Source: Haliclona indistincta (Eukaryota; Porifera; Demospongiae; Haplosclerida; Chalinidae). Taken from it: a DNA stretch of 64,000 nucleotides. Where the stretch lies: the NCBI GenBank assembly GCA_964017065.1, contig OZ024790.1:6933422-6997421 (forward strand), read 5' to 3'. A program made the translations under genes and the position numbers. The notes beneath the pieces were generated by a model, which was not told where the DNA came from, did no database searches, and saw only the letters and a list, made by a program, of their open reading frames with translations. Shown in pieces: positions 24,958-36,343 of this stretch. How positions within the stretch are numbered: the first letter of the stretch is position 1; the number at the start of each line of letters is the position of its first letter.

Positions 24958-27900
24958 ATGTCTGTAACTCGAGCTGTAACTATACCAGCACTCTACTGTC
25001 GGATATGCCAAATTCGTTGCGATCTGCGTACGTGCAAGCGTCTCTTCACCCCAGCTGGCATCCGTGATCGTTGGGCTTGTCGGTTGACAGAGGTTCTAGA
25101 GGTCCCAACGTCACGAGGCGATGGACTGCCTGCTCAGATCTGCAGCAGCTGCAGTATTAAGATTCGAACGATCGAGGATGCCCTCCAGTGTTTGAAAAAT
25201 ATGGTTGCGTCCATCAAAAAGACTACTGAGTGTTTTCGTGGCCAATCAGGGACCATGAAGCGGGTTAAGGACACTAGCGGTCTTGAGGTTTCTCCTCACA
25301 CAGCTAGATCGAGACCAGCTGCAAAGCGCGCGACTCCTCTTGCACCGAGACAGCTAAATTTCGGTAATAATCTTTCTACTGACGGTACGTTTGTGCTACA
25401 ACTGGCTTGGTGTTCATCCTTGTCACGATTGTTTTTATTTATAGCAGTTATTAGCAACTGTGCTGTCAGAGAAGAACCGTCTGACACCTGGACTGAGGAC
25501 AGTGAACCATCAACTACACCACATAGTGAAATTATCACACTTGCCGGCACTGGTAAAGGTCCATTCTTGGCTCAAGATACACTTTTTAGGTTTTTTTTTT
25601 AGCAATTACTAGCAACTGTGCTGTCAGAGAACCATCTGACACCTGGACTGAGGACAGTGAACCATCGACTACACCACATAGTAAAATTATCACACTTGCC
25701 GGCACTGGTAAAGGTCTATTCTTGGCTCAAGATACACTTTTTAGTTGTTTTTTTTTAGCAATTACTAGCAACTGTGCTGTCAGAGAACCATCTGACACCT
25801 GGACTGAGGACAGTGAACCATCGACTACACCACATAGTGAAATGATCACACTTGCCGGCACTGGTAAAGGTCCATTCTTGGCTCAAGATGAGCAACCAAT
25901 GTATGATGTGATAGAGGTATGTAGTATTATTTTAGCATGTAACAGTTGAGACCAGGCTTTACAATACAGGTCAAAACTAATAATTACTCTAATGAGTGGA
26001 TACAGAGTCTGGCTGGTTTAATTGATGCGGAATGCTCTGAGCTGTGCAAGAAGTCGTCGCCATCACTTCCATCATTGTTTCGTAGTATTCCGATAAGTGA
26101 TCTTCATAAATTTCAATGGCAGACACTCATCGACGAATTACAAAATCGTGCTCCAATTGTATTAAAAATCCTTCAAGTTATTACCAGCCACAGTGATTCA
26201 CGCAATGAGCAGAAGTGCGGAGATGTGCACTACCCTGCTATATGTTTGGTAATGGGAATTCTTCTCAAAGAAAGAAACCGACAAATGTGCGGTGTTCAAA
26301 AGATATTGTCATTATTGCTTTTCAAGTCAGGTGTGCAGAAACAGGTCAGTGTAATTATAAGCTTATCTACATGCACTGATAGCTATTCTGTTATTCACAT
26401 GCAGACGCAGTCACAGCTTAATCATGTCAATGTGTGCTTGAGCTACAATGGTTTGCTAAATTTGCTCTCTGAAGTCAGCAAGCTGCACCAAGTCTCCTTG
26501 CAACAGTGGGTTGCTGTTGGTCAGCGCTTCAAGTTTGTTGGAGACAACGTTGATAAGCAAATTAGAGTAAGAGATGTCAGGAGTAACCATCAGGCCACAA
26601 TGCATCATATGTATAGCATCATTGCTGTACGCAATAGGGTCGACACGGCACAATTGTCTTGCACTGGTAATACTGCGGACATCACTGAAGTGCTTCCCAA
26701 GGATTTTTTGCCATCTGCTGCAGATGTCAGTGCAATGAAATCTAACATTGTCATTCTCGTTGCTAGAATTTTAGTAATGAATATTCCGTCTCTTAGCTTC
26801 CTTGCTGGTGTTGTTCCAATGCATATACAGCATCGTTACTCTAAGGAGATGGCAACCAAGTCAGATATTAGCCTTCTAGATGTTCTCATGGAAAATGAGG
26901 CCAGTCATGCAGGCATGCTTGCTATAGTAAAGGCTATGCATAGCTATCTAGCAAACACAAATACTATAGCTGGATATAAAGTCCTGTCAGGTGGTGACCA
27001 ACTAACAAGAGAGAGACAGGCATGTGCAAGAAGGCATGTCATGGATGCCGTCACTCCAGAAGGTCGTTTGGAGTTCACAGAACCTGTGATTGAGGACTGG
27101 CATTGCATGGTTGTTTTATTTGAGGTGAGATGTACATTATTATACTTGATGTTTTTGATTATAATGTATACACCATAGGTCATTTGGAAGAGACTTTTTT
27201 CCATGTCTTGTAAAGATCATGGAACCCTAGGTCACTTTCGCACATTACTCAGTCGTTGCACTGTTACAAAAGAACCCAAGAAGAATGTTGATGCATGTGT
27301 TGACTTTCTTGTTACTGTTTTTTCTGGACACATACTAGCAGCTGCTTGTATAGACTTGGGGATCTCAAAACCAGAAGACAATCTTCCATCAGGAGCACTT
27401 CCACCTGGCTTGCACAAGGCTAAGTCTGAAATAAAAAAGTCGTACATATTTAAAGTAGCAGGTAAAATTGCTGACAGATTTACCATCATCGAGAATACTT
27501 TCAAGAGAAAAAGACCGGAGGAGGAGCCTGTGAGTGATGACGGAGTAAACAATTATGCTCGCGTGCTATGCCACTATGCCTCAATGCTGGTAGAGTTCAT
27601 TGATGCAACTAATGAAGGTGATGGTGAACGTGTACTACGATGCTGGAAGCTTTTTCTTCCACACTTCTATGATGCTCATCGAACAAAGTATGCTCTTGAA
27701 GCTCTTAACATTCAAATTCAACTTATCTGTCTTTCTCCCCAACTCTCTCATGAACTTACTTGGAGTCGCTTTGTAAACAGCCGTGGAGGTGCAGGCTATA
27801 ATATTCCATGCGATTTGGCAAACGAGCATGTAAACAAACAGATCAAAGATATAGTCGCTCATATGGGGTCAAACTTTTCTGAAGATGCACTGAAAAGAGC

Positions 27901-28231
27901 AGCTCGTTCAGTCAGCTTTGTTAATAAAGTAAGTCAGGTGTACAACCGACAGTCAGCAGTGCCAATCCCTTGTAGTCATCATAGTACTACATCAAGTAAA
28001 CAAGATATCGAAAAAGTTGTGACGACCTTACTGAAATTGAACACCTTGAAACAGGTCCCTAAACGGAAACAGATTTCTTTCAATGTGTCAGACAATCCTC
28101 TAAGAAGCCTGAAATGGGTGGACCTGCTTGTGTGGCTTAAGAAGAAGCACTCAGAAGCTGTAAAACGGAACGGATCTATTAGACCAGAAGAAGATTTGTC
28201 AGATACTGAACCAGATGAAATTAGTGAATAG
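24958..28231 (+). CDS. DUF6589-type transposase with ZAD-like zinc finger, about 980 residues
   Basis: Seven exons join in frame: 24,958-25,384, 25,448-25,552, 25,603-25,707, 25,759-25,916, 25,970-26,344, 26,405-27,124 and 27,179-28,231 (2,943 nt). Residues 14-65 form a ZAD-like zinc module (CRIC ... ICSSC). From about residue 420 the protein has the DUF6589 signature: FVGDNVDK (Asp 437), a YS.EM..KS block, GGDQLTRER (Asp 588), and GGAGYNIPCDLANEHVNK (Glu 846). The three acids are my guess at a DDE triad; spacing and order suit an RNase-H-fold transposase. Exons 2-4 are three copies of one unit. The gene is convergent with the helicase gene and lies between long inverted repeats, which supports a transposase role. 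The Academ assignment is inference; the DUF6589 match is from motif memory. Confidence 0.75.
25448..25916 (+). repeat. Tandem triplication of a 105 nt exon plus intron
   Basis: A unit of 156-158 bp containing an intron end (..TTTTTTAG), the exon (..SNCAVR.EPSDTWTEDSEPS..TLAGTG) and its GTAAAG donor occurs three times. It is anchored at AGCAACTG (25,453, 25,611 and 25,767). Each exon copy is 105 nt with phase 1 at both ends, so copies can be added or skipped without breaking the frame. In the third copy the donor is read through to a later donor at 25,917. Copies differ at only a few bases. Confidence 0.85.
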
Positions 28232-28264
28232 TTTATCATGTCATGGCATAATAATTATTATCTA

Positions 28265-29654
28265 TCAATCTGCAAAGAGTTTACACACATCACAACAAGT
28301 ACTCTTTACTGGAGGTGGTAAAGAATCGACAAAGGTTGATTCAAAATATCGAAGAAGTTGAACACGTCGACAAGTAGTATTGTTTTCTAAATAGTGTCTC
28401 ACTGCTGCAATTTCTCTGTCCTGGTTTGTTTTCAATTCTTTTTTTAGAGGAACATCTGCTGGTCTCCAATACACTACAGAGAATGCTTGATCACCTGACC
28501 GACCAGCCCGACCACTCTCTTGCATGTAATCCTCTATACTGTGAGGTGCTCCATAGTGTATTATCTGATTAACTCCAGCCATATTCACCCCCATTCCCAG
28601 CGCCACAGTAGCAAACACGACACGAACCACACCATGTGGGTTAATCAAGCTATCTAATATAGCTGTTTTATTTTCCTGTGGAGTATGTGCATGAAACATG
28701 CCATACAGACGATTGCTAGATGTGTGGTTAGCAGAAACAGGAAAATAGGACAGGTCTCTGAGAGCATCCTGAAAGTATTCGTACAGATCAGCACACTTAT
28801 TTAGAGAACGACAGTATACAATGACACGCTCTGCTTTGATGTTGTCTTCCTTAAGATCTCGAACAAGGTGATCAAGATCAGCAAGATCAGTGCGAGTCTT
28901 TACTTCGTAGAAAATGTTAGGTCGATTTGGGGACACTGACACATTAGCACAGCCCAACATATCCAGCTTCTCGACAACATCTACTTTGATTGATGTGGTG
29001 ACAGTAGCTGTCAGAGCAAGAAGGGGTGTACGTGCAGGAATGAATGCACGCAGTTCATGTAATCTCCCATAAATTGGTCTAAATGTGTTGCTCCTGTAGA
29101 ATAATTATTTCAATGTGAAATAGAAAATCAGACTAACGCAGTGATACTCACCATGTTGATACACAGTGGGCTTCATCTATAGCAACTGCCACTGTATTTG
29201 TTGCATATGGTTCTCTCAACAGCATCTCACTCCACCTTGTACCGCATAGAATAGCCTCAGGAGACCCAAACAGCAACTTGTACTTCGCAGAATCACTCTC
29301 TCTTGCCAACAGCTCTTTGCACCCACTGTAAGAACCTGATGAGTTGCAACTTAAAATTGCAGCTGGTACACCGCGTGCATTCAAACTCCTGACTTGATCT
29401 ATCATTAGTGATATTAGCGGTGATACGACGAGCACAACACTTCGATCAGTGTCCAGCTTGTGATCGAAAACATACGGCAGTAGTTCATAGCAAAGTGACT
29501 TGCCGTATCCTGTAGGCAGCCAAATAAAAACATCATGCTTGTCGTACATGTAGCGAACAGCCTTGCGTTGATGCTCCTTTAGCTTTACGCTGGCTTTCCC
29601 CACGCATTCCAGTGCAAACAACAAAGCTTGGTCGAATCTAGTTTCAGAGTCCAT
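28265..29654 (-). CDS. RecQ-type DNA helicase carried by the transposon, 443 residues
   Basis: Two exons, 29,152-29,654 and 28,265-29,093 (1,332 nt), with the split codon Trp at the junction. Superfamily 2 motifs are in order: WLPTGYGKSLCYELLP (Walker A, Lys 52), AIDEAHCVSTW (DEAH 160-163), LALTATVT (motif III), VIVYCRSL, and YMQESGRAGRSGD (motif VI, 359-366). The C-terminus has RVQLLRYFES and CCDVCKLF, a short RecQ zinc-binding end. There is no winged-helix or HRDC domain, so it is shorter than cellular BLM/WRN/RECQL proteins. It would unwind DNA 3' to 5' and may help process transposition intermediates or repair gaps. It starts just inside the right arm, and all motifs are intact. Confidence 0.9.
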
Positions 29655-30209
29655 GACCGTTCACAAGGATTACGAGCATAGTACGGAACACGAATAAGTA
29701 TCCAAGCGATTACTAACAGTATGCGAATTCAACTGATTCGGTGAAAAATCGTGCCATATTTGGACATAATTAACGCATGCGCATACAATGTGTACCAGGC
29801 CCTCTCCTCAGCTTTGGGAGGCGGGGCCTGGGGACGAGGCTAGCTTCGTACGGTTCACACAACTTAAGAAAAATCTCCCCAACCGATCGTTATTGGTCGC
29901 CACCGGGCTGGCTCGTCTTTCCACTATGGAAAACGCTGCGAGGTTGAAACTTGGTATGGTCGAAGACTATCGATAGGCAAGCAAACTGCACTCTGCTAGT
30001 CCGTCTGTACAAATATCCATGGTTAGAAAATAAAGCTACATGCTAAAGCTAAAGTTATGAATATAATTAATTCTGGTAACTTTCATATCTGTGGTAATGC
30101 TATCATCACTGAGGCTGGCTGGGTTGTGTAAACTTGTGACGTATAAAATGCCCAACGCCGTCCTAGGGGGTATATTGACGGTTGCATACTCTTAGGTAAT
30201 GAACTCTTG

Positions 30210-30511
30210 TCAGCGCTTAGTTTTTAGCGTGCGATGCGCTATGCCGGCAACGGACAGAATGACACACACACACACACAACACGACTACTGTATGCCTCGT
30301 GGCTCCGCCCACCGAGGCATAACTACAAGTATCTGGTTATCCAGATATCAAGTGGTTTTTCTTAACTCGCAAAGATGTGCTGATTTCAGCCTTAACACCT
30401 TTATCACCAAAAAATCGCCAATTTCCTGTACATTTAGGGCTCATACTTCACTATGCTTGGAAGTTAAGCTCTCAAACTTGCTGAGATTAAAACTGAATAG
30501 TCATTCAAACA
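30210..30511. other. LINE/repeat flank, no gene
   Basis: After the TCAGCGC duplication the flank has an ACACAC run and a hairpin (ATGCCTCGTGGC..GCCCACCGAGGCAT, 30,291-30,320). No clear continuation of the LINE reading frame was seen. Confidence 0.4.
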
Positions 30512-31447
30512 AAAGCTTTAATAAAAAAACTGAAAAGTGTAGGGATGACTCTTAAAAAAGGAAAGGAACAAGATGGGATGATGCTTGCAAAAGTAAAGGA
30601 ACAAGATGGAATAATGCTAAGCTTGCAAATGTAAAAGTCCCAAGTATCCCTACATCAGCGGCTTGCTGCGACGCAATTGACAAATACGGAATCCTATACC
30701 TTTACAATCGTCGATTACTTCATCGGACTGCGTCCTCCAAACTCAGCTACCTGCAGCTTATTTACAACTGTCAACTACTTCATCGGACTGCGTCCTCCTA
30801 AACACAGATACCTCTAGTTATTTACAACCGTCAAATACTTCATCGGACTGCGTCCTCCAAACACAGATTCATCTAGTTATTTACAACTGTCAATTACTTA
30901 ATCGGACTGCGTCCTCCTAAACACATATACCTCTAGTTATTTACAACCATCAATTACTCCATCGGACTGCGTCCTCCTTCAAGCCACTGATGTAGGGATA
31001 CTTGGGACTTTACACATTTGCAAGCTTAGCATTATTCCATCTTGTTCCTTTACTTTTGCAAGCATCATCCCATCTTGTTCCTTTCCTTTTTTAAGAGTCA
31101 TCGATCCTACCGGGAGCGCATATAAACAAGAGAGCATGTAACTCTGTAAACGGCGAAATCCTAACATGGCTGCTGTTCTAAAAATAATAGTTTCCATATA
31201 AGAACTATAATCCATATAAGGTCTATAATTTCAACTGCGCCTCCACCCGGTATATTATTAATAACGGGCGTGTACTAGTTATTACATCCGCAAACGTCAC
31301 ATTTATACTTTAAATGGAAGTAACTAAAATAGCAAGTCCGCCATATTAGGATTTCGCCGTTATATGGGGTAGTGTTCAGAGTTACATGCTCCCTTGTTTA
31401 TATGCGCTCCTGATCCTACACTTTTCAGTTTTTTTTATTAAAGCTTT
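30512..31447. mobile_element. MITE with a 33 bp minisatellite inside its inverted repeats
   Basis: The left end AAAGCTTTAATAAAAAAACT, then GAAAAGTGTAGGGATGA, is mirrored at about 31,413-31,447. The arms contain copies of the GGAACAAGATGGGATGATGC unit. The centre holds five copies of an ATCGGACTGCGTCCTCC unit (30,723-30,977). Copies of this family are also at 45,834-46,505 and, truncated, at 38,130-38,300. This copy is interrupted by a second MITE at 31,110-31,411. Confidence 0.7.
31110..31411. mobile_element. MITE nested in the VNTR-arm MITE
   Basis: The inverted ends share GGAGCGCATATAAACAAG. The insertion is flanked by GATCCTA at 31,103-31,109 and 31,412-31,418, a 7 bp target duplication. 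The inner arms (CATGTAACTCTG, GGCGAAATCCTAACATGGC) resemble those of the MITE at 47,897-48,410. Confidence 0.75.
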
Positions 31448-31919
31448 TTTACTTTACTTGTTCCTGTTACTTTTTTGTTCACTATCAGTTTGAACTTATT
31501 AGTTGTATTCTATGTTAGATGTTATTTCATTTTAACAACTCTGTGAGCAGCAGCTACTAGTCTAGCAGATGTGAACGTGCACAGGGTCTGGAGAGTAAGG
31601 AGTGTAGTTTAAAATAATGTTTAATATTACCAATCATTCATTGAATTTAAAATAGTAAAGAGGTTAAGGACGCAGACAGCAAAATATCAAGTCCAGGTAT
31701 GATTTGACAACATGATACTTGTTAGTACAGTAATGGATGAAGGAAGAGACTAATACTGACAACTCATGATGCTACAAGCCTAATAGTAGAAGCACGCCTA
31801 GTAGAACCTTGTTGATGTCAATATCACATTCACAGAGGCTTCTAGTCCTTTACAACTTACGCTGCGTGGTGTAGGAACATTACTGTGCGTAGAATCTCAG
31901 TTGCTGCCGGTAACCGTCG

Positions 31920-32710
31920 TTCACGTCTGGGTATGTCAGTTTTAACCCGCCACCTGAAGCGTTAACGAACAGATCAGTGTTACTTAGGGTATAGTACTGC
32001 TCTAGACAAATTTCATACCTCTGGCTTGCGCGCTGAAGCGTCCAGAGCAGAGACAAAACGATCGAGATGGCTGCAAAACTGATGTGGGCGGAGTTAATGA
32101 ACCGAGCGACAAGAGGGTTAATTATTTAATGGCGTCTTCAGTCCAAAACGGCCCAAAAACCATGTTTTTCAAGGATTACTCGCTTCTGGTAGTGTTTAAT
32201 GCCTATCTAAGAAGTAAGTGCACTATTCCAGATATATACACGTACAATTGTGCAGGTTTGGTAGTGATTTGTTCACTCAGGACAGTGCTAGGCTCGTTCA
32301 AAGAAGAAAGAAAGAAGAAGGATGAACAATTCGCGTGGGCGGCGATTTTAGTTTACCACTTTAGAAACGTCTGCCAGCTTCGCCAAAGGTATTTCCAAGC
32401 TCAGAACAATCGTCTGATCAATCCTAGATTTGTGGAATCTCGAGAAACGCTAAAACAGCGAATATCTGCGACGGCTCTCTGAGAGTCGCCATCTTGATTT
32501 TCGTCGTCAAGCAAGCTGTCCCGGAGACTTTCATAGACTTCCTACAAGCGCTTACACTTCAGATTCACTTAGAGACAGTTAAAATGCAGCAGAAATGTAT
32601 AACAATAGAGATATGTGCGAAAACTCATTTTCACACATGACGCCGTGAGTAGCCGCCATCTTAGTTCGAGGTCATCCCTACATATCATCGCCGATCGGCA
32701 ATGATAATAC
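31920..32710 (-). repeat. Inverted diverged copy of the 36,830-37,630 repeat
   Basis: Read on minus, this segment runs TTAACCCTCTTGTCGC (at 32,121), GCCCACATCAGTTTTG, TTTTGTCTCTGCTCTGGACG and GCGCAAGCCAGAGGTATGA, like 37,425 onward. On the other side of TTAA, sequence around CCATGTTTTTCAAGGATTAC matches 37,383 downward in the opposite orientation. Open frames here are not conserved between copies. Confidence 0.6.
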
Positions 32711-33143
32711 TGCAAAGGGAATTTTCTTAACTCAGCTCCATACTTTTTCCTGGCTTTAACACATTTTTTCAAAATTGCAAACCGATGCCTGGTACACAAG
32801 CAGCAACAACTTTACTGTTAACTAGCATAATCAGTCCTGATTTTCTGCACACACTAAGGAATGATGTGTGAATACTCATAGCAAATTTCAGTCCAATAGT
32901 AACTATAGTTACTTTTTCTGAATACAAAACATACTTGTTAACCACAAAACACAAAAGTGGCTCCTCTAGATTAAAAGCACTGTACAGTGCTTCCAGCTTA
33001 GAGAGTCCAATTGTGATGTTTTTACATATTAAGCTGTAAAAATTTTATCAAACGTGATACAATCCTCAAATCTGGTCTGAAGTATGGTATATCATTGTAG
33101 ATTATGTGCATAAAATATGACAGCTCACAACTAATGACAATAT
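32711..33143. other. No gene recognised
   Basis: AT-rich sequence without recognised coding or repeat boundaries. Confidence 0.4.
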
Positions 33144-34776
33144 TAAAGGGTAACTGTGATCATTCTTTTGTTGCTGCAATTTATTTTAAAGACAATGAAT
33201 AGTTTAGACTAGAAAGCAAGTTTGGTTGCCATTGGGTAAGCCTTTCTAGAGTTATGGGCTGCTAAAAACAACTCCTACGCCCACGCGTACACGTACCCAC
33301 GCGCTATTTGTAGGCAGGACTCATCGATGATGTCACAAGTTGAGTACTGTACAAACTGTTTAGTCTACACGAAAGTTTGCTATGTCTGATTCTGGTGACT
33401 CTGAAAGCTCTAGCAGCCATTCAAGTTTCACTGATGTGGAGGATCCTAGCAATTCACCTGTCCCTTACTGTTTTGAACTAGTACAGGCAAATTAGAGTTT
33501 GACCTCTGACTAATTGCAACACAAACATTTTCAGCTGTTTTCTACACAGAAAAATGTCCTCTATATCATACTAAAAGTCCTAAGGAATCCCATGAGGGGA
33601 AGTAAAAAATTCAATGTTTTTTAACCAACCTAATTAATAATTCATGAGTTGAGTATTTTGACATAGTCTATAATACAAGGTTTTATATAACTATAAGCTT
33701 CCTAGAACTTTTTTAACATTAAAAGGTGAAGTAAAAAAGTATTTCTTTGATAATAATTATTATTGAAAAAATACAGAATGTTTTTACTGCTTAGTACATC
33801 TACTTAGTACATCTTGAATTGTTAGTATTTAAGTGTGTGTTGTAAGGAATAATATCGATCTATGTCGTGGAAAACTTGAAATCGCGACCAAAGACAGTTA
33901 ACACCTACTTAGTACACACATACAGTCCTACCACAAGATACAGGCGTACAAACATCAAAATCCTATAGTTGTTACTAAAATTAGATGTTACGCCCATGCG
34001 GAGGTGACTTCGTGAGAAGTTTAACAAACGATTCATGCTGCTTTCGTGTCTGCACGGTTGTTCCTGGGGGCTCCTATTATACAAAAAATCATAATTATTA
34101 CATGGGCGTATAGAGAGAAGAGGGCATGCAACGCGTACAAACATCAAAATCCTATAGTTGTTACTAAAATTAGATTTTACGCCCACGCGGATGTGACATC
34201 ATGAGATGTTCATTAAACGTTGATTCGTCATACAGCGCGCGCGCACGTTTAACCGCGTTAAACTCGCCTAGAGTCCTAGTCTAGCAGCTAACCCTCCCGC
34301 CTACTGATAATTGGATGGACGGCGGAGAGGGTCTAGCAAACATTGCCATTCATAGTTTTCAACTGACCAATCAGATTCGTAATGAATATCATTTTCTCCC
34401 AGGAAGAAAATGATATTCATTCTTCGTGGCTTTGTTATTATTATGAATATGATTAAACATGCAGCTGAACTAGAAGCAGTGTATACACGCGGTTGGAGGC
34501 AACGCCCAGCTAATCGTAACGCGGTTTACTTCATTATTATTCATTAAAAATCAATGAATGGCAATGTTTGCTAGACCCTCTCCGCCGTCCATCCAATTAT
34601 CAGTAGGCGGGAGGGTTAGCTGCTAGACTAAGGCTGGCGTGGCCGTGTTCCACGGGCACCGCTTGGTGTCGTGCAGTGTTCTTCTTCAGCTTGGTCTGCC
34701 ATTACTAGAGTATGCGACGTCAGGTTCCGTTTACCCTCCGTATACTATAACGATAATTGATAACGGAAAGTGCTAT
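33144..34776. repeat. Dispersed 1.6 kb repeat, copy 1 (interrupted)
   Basis: The stretch from TAAAGGGTAACTGTGATCAT to GATAACGGAAAGTGCTATTCT is also present at 62,184-63,766 in the same orientation with a few percent difference. Both contain two GTACAAACATCAAAATCCTA blocks, CGCGCGCG tracts and the same right end. Here a MITE (34,279-34,632) occupies the place of about 200 bp present in the other copy. The short reading frame MSDSGDSESSSSHSSFTD occurs in both copies (33,381 and 62,424), but it ends soon after. Confidence 0.8.
34279..34632. mobile_element. MITE with long inverted repeats, family host of the MULE insertion
   Basis: TAGTCTAGCAGCTAACCCTC and its continuation through ACCCTCTCCGCCGTCCATCC form inverted arms of about 75 bp. 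The centre has an AATGAATATCATTTTCTCCC hairpin and the sequence GAAGCAGTGTATACACGCGG. The second copy, at 48,411-54,673, is split by a 5.9 kb transposon at that TATA. This copy therefore shows what the empty site looked like. Confidence 0.85.
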
Positions 34777-34833
34777 TCTTAGTAACAATTAAGATTTCGA
34801 TGTTTTATTAATTATGAACATAAGGTAACTTAC

Positions 34834-35442
34834 ATTAGAAGACTTTAATTTTGATAAGACGGCAAAATAGACGAGCAATATTATAATAAGGATTATCACG
34901 ATTAGCATGATTAGCAGAAGTGCACCCAGGACACCACAAGCAATTTGAAGATCTAAAATCTGTACTTCAAGAGCAGTATTGGTGTTGTTAAGAGCAAAAT
35001 TGGTGTTGTTAAGAGCAAAATTGGTGTTATTAAGAACAGCATTGGTGTTGCTAAGAACATCATTCTGATTTTTAAGACCAGCTGCTCTCTCTGCCAACAT
35101 AAAAAGTAACACACAATTGACAATTTTTTGATTTACTTACCGGCTTCCATTAGAGTGCTTGTGTCTGTGGAAGTAAAATACAGCAATTTTTACAGTAAGT
35201 ATTAAGACAATAGTGTACTCACTATAATCGTCCCCATTAATAGGTGAAGAAAGAGTGGTAGAGCCAAATCCTAATCCATAATCAAATGTTATCAAGACTC
35301 TAAAAGGTGATAGATCAGATATCGCAAAGGAGGCTTTCTCTTGTTGTATATTACAGTTCGATTGCATATCAGTGCCACGGCCATTAACCATGACAGTAAC
35401 AGTACAGCTTTTTACTAAAGAAACAGCACCTTCACTTGAGCT
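34834..35442 (-). CDS. Partial gene for a single-pass membrane protein
   Basis: Three exons on minus, 35,223-35,442, 35,141-35,164 and 34,834-35,090, join in frame with consensus donors (GTGAGT, GTAAGT) and acceptors. They give 167 codons, open at both ends, and are followed by a further GTAAGT donor. The first exon reads as an extracellular segment with two cysteines (SCTVTVMVNGRG, QSNCNIQQEK, SPFRVLITFDYGLG). The third has repeats of NNTNFAL (four near-copies of seven residues, possibly glycosylated or coiled) and then a strong transmembrane helix (GALLLIMLIVIILIIILLVY) with a short cytoplasmic start. Unlike its surroundings it has no transposon motif, so it may be a piece of a host receptor-like gene. 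Its downstream exon would lie where the 33,144-34,776 repeat now sits. Family not recognised. Confidence 0.5.
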
Positions 35443-36343
35443 CTGAAATCACAAAGTATTATAGCAAAGCACTATGAAAACATAATTGGGGTGAGCCTGA
35501 GCGAGCACCACATTGATCGTAAAAATGTCCCATGTGCACGAAAACTTTGTATCAATCTGTATAGTTAGGTGGCTTAAGGAAATTCTGGGGACGTTGCGGA
35601 TAAAAGCACCAAACTTTGTACATTTATTCACTAGTACATATGAAGTAATTTCAGGGTAGGTACCAGGCGCGTGTCCAGAAACGAGGAAAGGGAGGTGCGC
35701 GCGCGAAGCGCGTGCGAATAATCTAATTAATAATTATTCATTTATTCGTTAAAATTAATTACGTCATGTTTGTCGCTATTATCATGGCGCACCGGATTTG
35801 TTCATCTCTGAACTAATGGGAAAACAGCCTAAACTACCTAGAGTGGGATATTGGCAGCTTCTAAGTTCGTTCAGGAGCATATATCGAGCAGGCGAAGCCG
35901 GCGAGCAGCCAAATCGCAACCGTACTTTCTATTTGCAAGCGGAAGAGGCATGTCCTTACTATTTTGGCGCTTTTTACTGGCATGCAGTTGGCATACAGTA
36001 TGTACCTTTTTCTGCTCTACAGATCTCAGTTAGATCGATCAAACAATCTAAAACGTTTGGATATGGATGTAAGAACCTTTCTGGTTAGTTTCGACCTGTG
36101 TTCGTGGCTAACTGCTGAAGCGTACGAGTTTGAAGTCGAGGAAGAAACTTGGCGCCATCATGCTTGTTTGACAAGAAGAACGGACACTATTGTAAGCGGA
36201 ACAGTTGTTTTTATGCATTTTGCACGTTCTTCTATGTTTTGTGCATCTGTGAAAGTTTTAACGAAATTGGACTGTTAAACCAAAAGTGTACCTAAGTCAA
36301 AGGGCACTGTGTAGTAATATAATGATTTAGTTGGCCCCAACTG
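35443..36343. other. Repeat fragments, no gene recognised
   Basis: 35,575-35,665 holds a fragment (TTTGTACATTTATTCACTAG) of the family forming the 57,400-58,600 fold-back. From 35,790 to 36,280 several overlapping plus frames of up to 104 codons exist, but none shows a family motif. I would not call a gene. Confidence 0.4.

Larger units (their letters stand above)
24200..30209. mobile_element. 6 kb DNA transposon: DUF6589-type transposase plus RecQ helicase
   Basis: Flanked by a 7 bp direct duplication, TCAGCGC, at 24,193-24,199 and 30,210-30,216. The element starts CAAGAGTTCATTACC and ends with its complement. The terminal arms are inverted copies of each other over about 430 bp (left 24,200-24,850, right 29,770-30,209). 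The left arm is longer because a 215 bp MITE sits in it. Inside are two convergent multi-exon genes with 33 bp between their stop codons. Some Repbase classes (AcademH, KolobokH) also pair a transposase with a helicase, and a 7 bp duplication matches neither rule closely. I therefore call it Academ-like with low certainty. Confidence 0.75.
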
